From: Pararhizobium sp.
GTDB lineage: Bacteria; Pseudomonadota; Alphaproteobacteria; Rhizobiales; Rhizobiaceae
Reading direction: 5' to 3'
Assembly (NCBI GenBank): GCA_017794825.1
Contig: CP051237.1
Location: forward strand, 62,001 to 126,000
DNA length: 64,000 nt
A program made the translations under genes and the position numbers. The notes under the pieces were generated by a model, which worked only from the letters and a program-made list of their open reading frames with translations, was not told where the DNA came from and searched no databases. The number at the start of each line of letters is the position of its first letter. The stretch's first letter is position 1. Shown here in pieces: positions 1 through 8,066 of the stretch.

Positions 1-1366
1 ACGCCTCCCTGCTCCGCGAGGACATCTCGTAAAAACGATCGGCGACCGGCCAGTCAGCGACGCGCGAAGCCTCCTGCATGCATTCGATCAGCGCCGCTCC
101 CTCGGTCGGCTGTCGGTGCGCCTTCATGTCGCCGTCGCGATAGGCGTTGATGAAGCGGAACTCCAGAGGATCCATGCCGATCAACCGGGCAAGCTTGTCC
201 ATCTGCACTTCGAGGGCAAAATCGGCGATCGTCACGCCGAACCCGCGCATTGCGCTCGACGGCGTCCGGTTGGTGTAGACGCAATAGGTGTCGATCCAGA
301 CATTTTCGATCGTATAGGGACCGGGATAGTGGGCGGTCCCTTTCTGGGCGCCGTACGGCGAATGGCGCGAATATGCGCCGGCGTCGGTGTAACCTGTGAC
401 CTTGCGGGCGACAAGGCGACCGTCATTCATCACTCCGTCCTTGATCACGATCCTTTCGGCGGCGCGTGGCGAGGAAATCTGCATCTCCTCCTCCCGGCTG
501 TAGATGAATGAGACCGGTCTGCCGGTCAATTTCGCTGCGAGAATGGCGATTGGCTCGACGATCACATCGACCTTCCCGCCGAAGCCTCCGCCTACGGTGC
601 CGCCGACCATATGCAGCTTGTGGCCGGGCATCTGAAGTATGATCGAAGCGTTGTCGAGCGTAAAGAACATGGCCTGGGTATCGGTGTAACAGGTAAACCG
701 GTCGTTCCCGTCTGGCGTGACGATGCAACCGGTTGTCTCAAGCGGCGCCTGTTCGATCGGCGATGAATTGTATGTCTGCTCAAGAATGTGGTCAGCCTTG
801 GCGAAGCCAGCTTCAACGTCGCCGAAGCGGACCTTGCGATGGTCGCCGCTGTCATAGAGATAATGGTTGCCTGGATGGTGCTCGTTGACCAGCGGCGCGT
901 CCGGCTTGAGCGCTTCTTCCATATCGAAGACAGCCGGCAGAACTTCGTAATCCACCTTGACCTTCGCCGCCCCCTCCTGGGCAGCGCGCTCGCTTGTGGC
1001 GAGCACCGCCACGACCGCTTCGCCCTTCCAACTCACCTTCTTGTCAGCAAGGACAGTCTCGTCCTCCGGACCGACCTGGATGAGGATCAGGATCGTATAG
1101 AGGTTGTGCGGGACATCCCTGGCGGTGAGCACGCGGACGACGCCCGGATGTTTTTCCGCTTCGGAAACGTCGATGGAACGGATGTTGGCGTGATGATGCG
1201 GACTGCGCACCATCTTGAGATGCAGAAGTCCGGGAAAGGTCCGGTCTGCGAAATAGGCCGTCTTGCCGGTGACATGGCCAGGCGTGTCCGACCGCGTCCG
1301 TGAATGACCGATCTCATGCAGATCATCGTTGCGTTCGTCCGAGAAATAGTCTTTCCGAATTTCCAT
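1..1366 (-). CDS. Xanthine dehydrogenase-family molybdopterin-binding large subunit (partial, 3' end outside window)
   Basis: This is the catalytic molybdenum subunit of a three-subunit hydroxylase of the xanthine dehydrogenase/CoxL superfamily, which normally oxidises N-heterocycles or aldehydes. About 455 residues are visible from the start codon to the window edge; the family is usually about 760-800 residues, so roughly 40 percent is missing. The glycine-rich pterin-binding stretch GGGFGGK is at about residues 259-265. The active-site loop reads SAMRGFG at about residues 371-377. That loop resembles xanthine/purine-type hydroxylases and lacks the Cys-containing CO dehydrogenase loop (AYxCSFR), so a CO substrate is unlikely. 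The gene starts 9 nt after the stop of the 2Fe-2S subunit gene and belongs to the same minus-strand operon. The substrate is unknown. Confidence 0.88.
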   Translation of the reverse strand, partial: MEIRKDYFSDERNDDLHEIGHSRTRSDTPGHVTGKTAYFADRTFPGLLHLKMVRSPHHHANIRSIDVSEAEKHPGVVRVLTARDVPHNLYTILILIQVGPEDETVLADKKVSWKGEAVVAVLATSERAAQEGAAKVKVDYEVLPAVFDMEEALKPDAPLVNEHHPGNHYLYDSGDHRKVRFGDVEAGFAKADHILEQTYNSSPIEQAPLETTGCIVTPDGNDRFTCYTDTQAMFFTLDNASIILQMPGHKLHMVGGTVGGGFGGKVDVIVEPIAILAAKLTGRPVSFIYSREEEMQISSPRAAERIVIKDGVMNDGRLVARKVTGYTDAGAYSRHSPYGAQKGTAHYPGPYTIENVWIDTYCVYTNRTPSSAMRGFGVTIADFALEVQMDKLARLIGMDPLEFRFINAYRDGDMKAHRQPTEGAALIECMQEASRVADWPVADRFYEMSSRSREA

Positions 1367-1375
1367 CGTCGAACC

Positions 1376-1858
1376 TCAACCGGCCTTCTGGGAATTTGAT
1401 TGCGCGGCTGTAAGCACCGCCTGGATGATCGGCTCGTAGCCGGTGCAGCGGCATATATTGCCGGAAATCGCCTCGACGACGTCATCGCGGGTCGGATTGG
1501 GCGTATGGTCGAGCAGGGTTTTCGCCGCCATGATCATGCCCGGGGTGCAAAAGCCGCACTGAGCGGCGAAACCGTCGACGATGGCGCGCTGCAATGGATG
1601 CAGGAGGCCTTCATTGGCGAGACCGGCTGCGGTTTCGATCGAAGCGCCCTCGCAGGTTTCAGCCAGGGTGAGGCAGCTCAGCCTCAGTTCGCCGTCGACG
1701 ATCACGGTACAGGCGCCGCACGTCCCTTGCTGGCAGCCGGCTTTCGGCGACGTGTCGCCCATCGTGTGGCGCAAGGCGTGCAACAGCGTGACGCCGCTTT
1801 CCACAAACTCGGCCCTGTCCTGGCCGTTAAGCGTGAACTGAACGGGAACTCTGGCCAT
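1376..1858 (-). CDS. (2Fe-2S)-binding small subunit of molybdenum hydroxylase
   Basis: This 160-residue protein carries electrons from the Mo centre to the FAD subunit through two 2Fe-2S clusters. The plant-ferredoxin-like cluster ligands are C42, C47, C50 and C62. The second cluster ligands are C101, C104, C136 and C138 (CGFC and CRC motifs). All eight are present, so the subunit should be functional. The start was placed at MARVPV because a strong GAGGAG ribosome site precedes it; an in-frame upstream extension of 15 residues has no family resemblance. It lies between the FAD subunit and the Mo subunit genes, the order often seen for CoxM-CoxS-CoxL-like operons. Confidence 0.93.
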   Translation of the reverse strand: MARVPVQFTLNGQDRAEFVESGVTLLHALRHTMGDTSPKAGCQQGTCGACTVIVDGELRLSCLTLAETCEGASIETAAGLANEGLLHPLQRAIVDGFAAQCGFCTPGMIMAAKTLLDHTPNPTRDDVVEAISGNICRCTGYEPIIQAVLTAAQSNSQKAG

Positions 1859-1908
1859 TTCTCCTCCTCGTGGTCCGGCGACCAATCCGCCGAACGGCTC
1901 CAATTGCC

Positions 1909-2709
1909 TTAGCCGAGCAACAATCGACTGAAATGCACAGGCAAAACCTCGCTGCGATACCAGGCGCTGGCGACCGGATCGGTAACCGGATTCGTTCCCT
2001 CCCCGATCACCGCGACCGCCTCCCGGATTTCTTCCTTCACCAGTTGGCGACCGATCAGCGCCTGTTCGGCGACGTGGGCGCGCATCGGACGATCCGCCAT
2101 GCAGCCGAGCGCGATCCGGGCGGAACTGACCTTGCCCGCGTCATCCAGCGCCAGTGCGGCGGCTATAGTGACGACGGAAACACCTCTGGGCTTGACCCGC
2201 GAAACCTTCAGAAATCGCAGAACACCGGCGGACGGGACATCAAGGCTGACGGCCGTGACGAGGTCGGGCTTCCGCCTGTCGTTGCGTGCGGCGAGGAAGT
2301 CCTCGATCGGCGCATCGCCGTCAGAGCTGTGAACCGTTGCGTCCAGCGCCAGCAGCCCGACGGTGAAATCGCCATAGGGCGCCGGTGCGAACAGATTGCC
2401 GCCGACCGTCGCCATGTTGCGAACGGCCGGGCCTCCGACGGCTTTCGCCACGGGATGGAGACCGGCAAGACCGACGTGCGCCAGTATGGCGGCCATTGTC
2501 ACAGAAGCGCCGACGGTCGCCCTGCCCTCGGCGATGTCGATGGTCTGCAGCGTCGGGGCCGTCGAACGCACATATCCCGTGATGGAAACGTCGCCCTCGT
2601 TGACGGCCCGCACCACCAGCGTACCGCCGCCGAGATAGCGAATTCCTTCGGACTCGAGGGCGTCGGAAGCGTCCCTGACCGATGAAAATGTCTGAACAGC
2701 GAGCGACAT
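1909..2709 (-). CDS. FAD-binding medium subunit of molybdenum hydroxylase (CoxM/XdhA-like)
   Basis: This 266-residue flavoprotein passes electrons from the iron-sulfur subunit to an acceptor. The two FAD-binding motifs of the family are visible: a GGGT loop at about residues 27-30 and ATVGGN at about residues 100-105. The length is typical (260-300). The start at MSLAV was chosen because GGAAGGG lies upstream and because the longer frame would overlap the preceding SRPBCC gene by about 130 nt. It is the second gene of the operon led by the SRPBCC gene; the three enzyme subunits together form a complete hydroxylase. Confidence 0.92.
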   Translation of the reverse strand: MSLAVQTFSSVRDASDALESEGIRYLGGGTLVVRAVNEGDVSITGYVRSTAPTLQTIDIAEGRATVGASVTMAAILAHVGLAGLHPVAKAVGGPAVRNMATVGGNLFAPAPYGDFTVGLLALDATVHSSDGDAPIEDFLAARNDRRKPDLVTAVSLDVPSAGVLRFLKVSRVKPRGVSVVTIAAALALDDAGKVSSARIALGCMADRPMRAHVAEQALIGRQLVKEEIREAVAVIGEGTNPVTDPVASAWYRSEVLPVHFSRLLLG

Positions 2710-2728
2710 GTCGAGCCCTTCCGAGAGA

Positions 2729-3172
2729 TCAGGATTTGCCGGTGAAGTGGTCCTGCAACGCGTTGAACCCACCCTGGAAGACATTGGCGCCCATTCCGGC
2801 CGCAACCTTGTCAGCCTCCTCCTCGGGCGCGTCGAAAGTGGCGGTCCATTCGGCAAACGTCCGATCGCCGTCGGTGACCCTGCGCAATTGCAGCGTGGCG
2901 CTGTGGTTGGTGATCGGCTGGGGCGTCTCGAGGATTGAATAGCTCACCAGATAGTCGTCGTCGGAGAAGGCGGTCAGTTGCTCACGCAGCTTTGGACCGC
3001 TGGCCAGCGTGAAGTTGCGCACGCAGCCGATTTCCGTGGCGGATTTTCCATCTTCGATATGGCTCTCCACCATGCGCGGATGCCATTCGGGCAATCCGTT
3101 GAAATCCCGGATACGCGCCCAGACCTTTTCGACCGGCGCATCGATGATGCTGGAGACAGTGACTGTTGCCAT
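2729..3172 (-). CDS. SRPBCC family (polyketide cyclase/CoxG-like) protein
   Basis: This 147-residue protein opens with the typical SRPBCC/START-like N-terminus (IIDAPVEKVWARIRDF), ends in a long amphipathic helix, and has the usual family length of 140-160. SRPBCC proteins form a small-molecule cavity. A member called CoxG accompanies CO dehydrogenase-type operons and is thought to help recruit or mature the enzyme. Here it is the first gene of the molybdenum hydroxylase operon, ending 20 nt before the FAD subunit gene. A role in maturation or substrate handling of the hydroxylase is inferred from position only. The promoter should lie in 3173-3356, where a large nested inverted repeat is found. 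Confidence 0.8.
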   Translation of the reverse strand: MATVTVSSIIDAPVEKVWARIRDFNGLPEWHPRMVESHIEDGKSATEIGCVRNFTLASGPKLREQLTAFSDDDYLVSYSILETPQPITNHSATLQLRRVTDGDRTFAEWTATFDAPEEEADKVAAGMGANVFQGGFNALQDHFTGKS

Positions 3173-3285
3173 GGATTCTTGCCCTCATGAATTCACATTG
3201 GCAAAACCATAGCGCGCCCAAATTACCGCGCTTATCAATGCGTCTTGGCGCCTTATCAATCAGTCGGAAAATCGAACCACTCTAA

Positions 3286-3361
3286 ACTAGTGGTCCGATT
3301 CCGACATTTGAAAACGAGTTCGCGTCTTGCGGGACTCAAATGTCAAATTTGCTCCACTAGT
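3286..3361. promoter_or_regulatory. Nested inverted repeat upstream of the Mo-hydroxylase operon
   Basis: Two pairs of arms share exactly one centre. The outer arms are ACTAGTGG (3286-3293) and CCACTAGT (3354-3361). The inner arms are GACATTTGA (3303-3311) and TCAAATGTC (3336-3344). The spacers between outer and inner arms are 9 nt on both sides. The element covers the end of the AraC gene and lies about 115 nt upstream of the SRPBCC start. It could be an operator for a multimeric regulator such as the adjacent AraC protein, or a transcript hairpin ending the araC message. Confidence 0.5.
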
Positions 3362-4184
3362 GCTGGCTGCGCGCCGCCTCGCGATACTGGATTGGAGGAA
3401 CACCTACGTGATCCCTGAAAAACCGGGAAAAATTGCCCTGCGTCGTAAATCCGAGATTGCAGGCGACCGAAATCAGCGGATCCGGCGAGCTCTGCAACTG
3501 GCGCCGCGCCTCTTCCATACGCAGCATGTTCCAGTAGACATTCGGCGTCAGGCGAGTCTGTTCCTTGAAGAGGGCAAAAAAGTGCGCCCTCGACATGCCG
3601 ACCTTTCGCGCGACATCATCGAAGCAAATACGCTCGCAAATGTTCGCTTTCATCAGCTCGACCGCCTTGCGGACGCGGAAATCATGCGCGGACACAGGAC
3701 CGTCCGCCCATCGCGCCCGGTTGCGCGCACATCGGGCGGCGGCGACCACCTTGTCGATCAGCTTCGTGATCTCGCTTTCAACGCCGTCTTCTTCCGGAGC
3801 ATCGATGCGCAGACTCCGTTCGAGATGAACCGCGTCTATATAAAGCCAGTCGTCAAGATCGATCGCGGAATTGGTGAACAGCGGCGCACCGTCCGCCAAA
3901 TCGTACTGGCGCTCCGCCCATTCGGGGTTGATGTAGAAGGCAAGGAAAACTCCCGGACATCCGGCATTGGAAAAAGCATGACTGTGCGGAACAAGAGAAT
4001 TGACGCCGGCGGCGACGCCGGGTCCAAGCAATACGGTCTCGCCGCCAATGGTCATCGTGCCGGCCGCGCCTTCGAGCCAGATGATGATATGGGCTTCCGG
4101 ATGAGCGTGGGTCACCAGATCGCTGGCGACGTTAAGCACAGAGACATGGCCGAACCGGCCCCGAAAGAGCTTGATCGAAGTCAT
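3357..4184 (-). CDS. AraC family transcriptional regulator with N-terminal cupin
   Basis: This 275-residue protein has an N-terminal cupin-like sensor region (about residues 1-130) and a C-terminal AraC double helix-turn-helix (about 175-270; MSRAHFFALFKEQ and the GNFSRFFRDHVG signature helix are visible). Such proteins usually activate a neighbouring catabolic operon on binding a small ligand. It lies just upstream of, and in the same direction as, the molybdenum hydroxylase operon, separated by 184 nt containing a symmetric nested repeat. Control of that operon is the natural inference. Its own promoter must lie in the 490-nt AT-richer region to its right. Confidence 0.88.
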   Translation of the reverse strand: MTSIKLFRGRFGHVSVLNVASDLVTHAHPEAHIIIWLEGAAGTMTIGGETVLLGPGVAAGVNSLVPHSHAFSNAGCPGVFLAFYINPEWAERQYDLADGAPLFTNSAIDLDDWLYIDAVHLERSLRIDAPEEDGVESEITKLIDKVVAAARCARNRARWADGPVSAHDFRVRKAVELMKANICERICFDDVARKVGMSRAHFFALFKEQTRLTPNVYWNMLRMEEARRQLQSSPDPLISVACNLGFTTQGNFSRFFRDHVGVPPIQYREAARSQH

Positions 4185-4676
4185 CGCAATTTCCTCCCGA
4201 AACGCCTCTCAGTGCGCTTCGAAAGGAAATCTAGGTCCGTGCTGAAGGCGGCGTCAAGGCCATGCCGCGACAGGTCGACGAGAAAAGCCGGGTCACGTGG
4301 AGCGGCGACATTTCAAATCAACGCTCAAGGGCTTGGAGAAATAAACTTTTTACACAGTCTGCGATGTGGCTGCAGGAATATAACCATCGCGCGAACTGTC
4401 TCTTAAGCTGTTGGTGAGCTTATGGAGAGACAGCTGACAGTTTATTCCGGTCACTCAACTGAAATAATGTCCAATAACTGCTTAACCCGATGGGCAGCAG
4501 AAGTGTCTCAGTCAATCTCCTTCATTGAGACAGCGGTCACGATTGTTCAGCTTAGCGTATTCGAGTTCCGGTAAGGTGTAGGATTTGGCAACAAATCAGA
4601 GAATTCCACCCCGAACCCAACAATTAGGGGTCAATTGATATCACAAAAGAAACTTAGAACCTGCTCCGAACGTCGG
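4185..4676. other. Non-coding spacer with two TGTCTC inverted pairs
   Basis: No convincing gene lies in this 492-nt stretch, which is AT-richer than its surroundings. It must contain the araC promoter and the 3' end of the long livM operon. Four TGTCTC-type hexamers form two inverted pairs: CTGTCTCT (4396-4403) with AGAGACAG (4426-4433), and TGTCTCA (4504-4510) with TGAGACA (4526-4532). In the first pair TTAAGCT and AGCTTA extend the arms inward. They may be regulator sites or the eroded ends of a small transposable element. A 5' fragment of open frame from about 4635 overlaps livM antisense and was not called. Confidence 0.55.
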
Positions 4677-5717
4677 TCATCCGGTTCGATCGTTGGTTAT
4701 TGGCAATTCGTTGGCTGTCTTCCTCTTCCACGGCAGCGTCAATTCCCTGCCATTGGTGATCCCCATGGGACGAACGAGAAGTATCAGGAGCATCATGATT
4801 GCCAGACCGATCTCCCGTAGGCCCGGCATCGCGACGACCTCCAGACCGAATATCTCGAAACCCGAAGAAAGAATTCGCAAGATCTCGGCAATTCCCGCCA
4901 CGGCGAACGTGCCGACGACGGCTCCCGACAGGCTTCTCATACCGCCAAGCACAAGCATCGCCAGCGAAAGAAACGTGAACTCGAGATAGAACTGGCCCAC
5001 AGCCAGAATGCCGAGGAAATGTCCCTTCAGTACACCGGCGATCGCAACAACTGCAGCAGATATGACGAATGCGACCAGACGCAACTGCCTGACGGGAATG
5101 CCTGAAGCCAATGCGGCCGCTTCGTCCTCTCGGGAAGCCTGAAGCATGAGGCCATATCGCGAAAACCGGAACAGGAAAGCAACGACGAGCGCAAGTATCG
5201 CCGCGAAAGTCGCCACGAAAAGATTGGTCTCGATCGGCAGGCCTACCAGAGAACTTGTCCCCTTTGTCAGAGCCTCTGCGTTCGAAAAGACTGAATGCAC
5301 GATTGCAAGCCAGGCCAATGTGGCGATGCTCGCGGCAATTCCCGAAAGACGCACGATCACAACACCGATGACGGCGGCTGTGATCGCCGCCGTGACTGCG
5401 CCGATCGCCGCGCCTCCAGCCAGTCCGACCTGGGTCGACAGCACGAATGCCGGCAGAGACGGAAGGAAGATCTTCTTCATGGTGATCGGCAGCGTGAACC
5501 AGGCGGCCGAGTACGCGCCGATGGCTGCAAAACTGGCATGCCCGAAGGACAGGATCCCCGAATTGCCGATAAAGATTGACAGGCCGATCACGACGACGAG
5601 ATTGATCATGGCGCCGATCACAACGCGAAGCAGAAGCGGTGAGCCGAATACGCCAAGTAGCGAGACGGCGAGGATCATGACGACCAGAATAACGAGCGTC
5701 GGAATTGCGGCTCTCAT
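4677..5717 (-). CDS. livM: Branched-chain amino acid-type ABC transporter permease (LivM family)
   Basis: This 346-residue integral membrane protein is the second permease of a Liv/HAAT-type ABC importer. Many hydrophobic segments span its length, as expected for LivM. It is the last gene of the 14-gene minus-strand operon. The ATG overlaps the livH stop codon (TGATG), a coupling that favours this start over the in-frame GTG one codon upstream. Liv-type importers carry amino acids, amides, urea or other small polar compounds, so the substrate cannot be read from this subunit. Context (HyuAB, BKACE, aminotransferase) suggests an amidic or amino-acid-like compound. Confidence 0.92.
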   Translation of the reverse strand: MRAAIPTLVILVVMILAVSLLGVFGSPLLLRVVIGAMINLVVVIGLSIFIGNSGILSFGHASFAAIGAYSAAWFTLPITMKKIFLPSLPAFVLSTQVGLAGGAAIGAVTAAITAAVIGVVIVRLSGIAASIATLAWLAIVHSVFSNAEALTKGTSSLVGLPIETNLFVATFAAILALVVAFLFRFSRYGLMLQASREDEAAALASGIPVRQLRLVAFVISAAVVAIAGVLKGHFLGILAVGQFYLEFTFLSLAMLVLGGMRSLSGAVVGTFAVAGIAEILRILSSGFEIFGLEVVAMPGLREIGLAIMMLLILLVRPMGITNGRELTLPWKRKTANELPITNDRTG

Positions 5718-6601
5718 CACACGCGCTCCCGGGCGGCCGCGCCCCTGAAAAGGCCCTGTGGCCTCAATACAAGAACGGCGATCACCACGATGTAAACGAA
5801 GGCCTCGCGATAGGCTCTCAGTTCCGGTGGCAGCAATGCCTGCAACAGAACGGTAACAACGCCGACTGCAAGGCCACCGAAAACGGCGCCGACAAGACTG
5901 CCCATCCCGCCGATCACGGTCGCGACGAAGCCAACCAGCGCCAGTTCAAGACCGATTGTCGGGGCGGCGACGCCCGTTCGAGCTGCAAAGAGAATTGCGA
6001 CGACGGCCGCAAGCAAACCGCTCATGGCAAATGCCACCGCTATGACCCTGTTCGCCCGAATGCCAAGCAGCCGCGCCATTCGAAAATCAACGGCCGCCGC
6101 CCGCATCTCTATGCCGATCCGCGTCTTGCGAAGAAAGAGCGCAAAGGCGCTCAGGAGCACGGCAGTCGCGCCTATGGTCGCGATATCGATACGCGGCACG
6201 CGAACTGATCCAATAACGAAGGGGCGCGCAAGGTCCGGCAGTATATCCAGACCGATGGGTCGGGCTCCGAAAATCAGCACAAGGGAATACTGGAGCAGAT
6301 AGCTGACTGCGAAACTGGTTACCAGCAAAGTGGCGGGATCCGCGGTCCTGATAGGTCGAAACGCCAGTCGTTCGACGACCAGCGCCAGGACAACGACAAC
6401 GCAGATCGCCCCAAGGGCGGCGAGTGGAAACCAGATACCGGCGCTCAGCATGAGAATATAGATGCCGATCGTCACGAATTCGCTCTGAGCGAAGTTGATC
6501 AGCCGCATGATGCCGAACAGCAATCCGATACCCAGCGCGGAAAGCGCGTAAATCGATCCGACGCTGAGAGCGTCAATAGCAGTTTGCAATGCGAAATTCA
6601 C
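5717..6601 (-). CDS. livH: Branched-chain amino acid-type ABC transporter permease (LivH family)
   Basis: This 294-residue permease has the LivH opening (ALQTAIDALSVGSIYALSAL) and the GLLFGIMRLINFAQ stretch, and is the usual LivH length. It pairs with LivM in the inner membrane. The start is a GTG that overlaps the stop of livF in a GTGA arrangement, suggesting translational coupling. Its neighbours are livF upstream and livM downstream in the same operon. The transported compound is unknown. Confidence 0.93.
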   Translation of the reverse strand: MNFALQTAIDALSVGSIYALSALGIGLLFGIMRLINFAQSEFVTIGIYILMLSAGIWFPLAALGAICVVVVLALVVERLAFRPIRTADPATLLVTSFAVSYLLQYSLVLIFGARPIGLDILPDLARPFVIGSVRVPRIDIATIGATAVLLSAFALFLRKTRIGIEMRAAAVDFRMARLLGIRANRVIAVAFAMSGLLAAVVAILFAARTGVAAPTIGLELALVGFVATVIGGMGSLVGAVFGGLAVGVVTVLLQALLPPELRAYREAFVYIVVIAVLVLRPQGLFRGAAARERV

Positions 6602-7323
6602 GGCGTCGCGGCCTTCGAAGTTCCGAAGTACGCGTCTTCCAGCGCCTGCCGCTCGAGAATTTCGGGACGGCCGGACAAGGCGACCGATCCGCCGGTCAGG
6701 ACAATCACATGATCGGCGATTTCACCGATCCTCGCCGGGTTCTGTTCCACCAGCAGCATGGATACGCCAATCTCCTTGAGCTTTTTCAAAACAGAATAGA
6801 CAGTGTCCACCATGATCGGCGCCAGCCCGAGCGAAGGTTCGTCCAGTATCAGCAGGCGCGGCTTCGAAAGAAGCGCCCTGGCGATGGCCAATTGTTGCTG
6901 TTCGCCGCCGGAAAGCCGTGTGGCCTGGCTCGCACGGCGCTCCTGCAGCACGGGGAACATCGAGTAGACTTCATCAAATGCTTTCGCAGAGCCGCCGCCT
7001 TCCTTTCGGGTTGTCAGGCCCAGAAGCAGATTTTCTTCCACGGTCAGGCCGTCGAAAATATGCCGGCCTTCCGGCACAACGGCGATGTTTTCGAAGGCGA
7101 CCTTCTCGGGCAGCCAGCCGGTAATGTCGGTTCCGGCGATCTCGATCGTACCCTGCGTCGGCCTCACAGCCCCGGCGATCGCCAGAGTAAGCGTCGATTT
7201 TCCGGCCCCGTTCGCGCCCACGACCGCAAGCGTGTCTCCCTCCCCGATTTCCAGCGAGATATCGCGAAGCGCAGGGATGGGGCCGTAACTTGCGGAAAGG
7301 TTGCTGACCTTCAGCAGCGCCAT
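6598..7323 (-). CDS. livF: Branched-chain amino acid-type ABC transporter ATP-binding protein (LivF family)
   Basis: This 241-residue cytoplasmic ATPase energises the Liv importer. It has Walker A GANGAGKS, the LSGGEQQ signature, and Walker B LLILDEPSLGLAP; the last is characteristic of LivF. The start at MALLKVSNL was chosen because its ATG overlaps the livG stop (TGATG). A longer in-frame extension of 40 residues would lie inside livG and resembles nothing. It is preceded by livG and followed by livH with a 4-nt overlap. Confidence 0.94.
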   Translation of the reverse strand: MALLKVSNLSASYGPIPALRDISLEIGEGDTLAVVGANGAGKSTLTLAIAGAVRPTQGTIEIAGTDITGWLPEKVAFENIAVVPEGRHIFDGLTVEENLLLGLTTRKEGGGSAKAFDEVYSMFPVLQERRASQATRLSGGEQQQLAIARALLSKPRLLILDEPSLGLAPIMVDTVYSVLKKLKEIGVSMLLVEQNPARIGEIADHVIVLTGGSVALSGRPEILERQALEDAYFGTSKAATP

Positions 7324-8042
7324 CAGTGACCGCCTCCTTCCGTTCCAAGATAGGCGTTCTTGACGGCGGTGTTGCTCTTGATCGCATCCGGATCGCCACG
7401 CGCGATAACACGGCCGCCATCCAGTACGACAAGCCGCTCGCAAATGGACATGACAAGATTGATGTTGTGCTCGATAAGGAGCAATCCCATCCCGGTGCGA
7501 TCGCGAAGTTCGACCAGAGTCCTGTCGAGATCCTCGATCTCATCCGGAGACATTCCGGCGGCTGGTTCGTCGAGCAACAGAAATTTTGGTTTGAGGGCAA
7601 GGGCGCGGGCAATCGCCAGGCGGCGCTGATGCGCATAAGGCAGACTTCCGGCGTCGCTATCCGGACGATCGGCGAGGTCAAGAAGTTCGAGAAGCGTGTC
7701 GACGCTTTCCGACCCGGAGCCCAGAACCGCCGCCGCGGCGGCGATATTGTCTCTCACCGATATACCGGAGAACAACCGGACAGACTGAAAAGTCCGCACG
7801 ACTCCGGCGCGGGCTATGCGGTCCGGCGAGAGGCCCAGCAGTACGGAATCGCCGAGTTTGACGGATCCGGTTCTGGTCTTCTGGAAGCCGGAAAGAACAT
7901 TGACAAGCGTGCTCTTTCCGGCTCCGTTTGCGCCGATAAGGCCGACAATCTCGCCGGGGCCTATGTCGATATCGACATCGGCGATGGCCAGAAGACCGCC
8001 GAAATTGACCGTCAATTGCTCGGCAACCAGTCGCATTTCCAT
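7323..8042 (-). CDS. livG: Branched-chain amino acid-type ABC transporter ATP-binding protein (LivG family)
   Basis: This 239-residue ATPase is the partner of LivF. Walker A GANGAGKS is near residue 36, and Walker B FLLLDEPAAGMSPDE is typical of LivG. The signature motif is LPYAHQRRLAIARAL, degenerate compared with LSGGQ but of the form often seen in LivG proteins. Start codons at residues 1 and 3 are both possible; the first is used here. It follows the substrate-binding protein gene by 24 nt and overlaps livF by one base. Confidence 0.93.
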   Translation of the reverse strand: MEMRLVAEQLTVNFGGLLAIADVDIDIGPGEIVGLIGANGAGKSTLVNVLSGFQKTRTGSVKLGDSVLLGLSPDRIARAGVVRTFQSVRLFSGISVRDNIAAAAAVLGSGSESVDTLLELLDLADRPDSDAGSLPYAHQRRLAIARALALKPKFLLLDEPAAGMSPDEIEDLDRTLVELRDRTGMGLLLIEHNINLVMSICERLVVLDGGRVIARGDPDAIKSNTAVKNAYLGTEGGGH

Positions 8043-8066
8043 CTCGCCAGATAGCCTGATTTCACT

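Noticed and set aside
1..2709. Aerobic carbon monoxide dehydrogenase (coxMSL) call
   Set aside because: The large-subunit active-site loop reads SAMRGFG and has no Cys-containing AYxCSFR motif, so the enzyme is a general molybdenum hydroxylase.
4396..4433. Tn5/IS50-type transposon end (CTGTCTCTTA)
   Set aside because: Only 9-10 bases agree and no transposase or target duplication is near.
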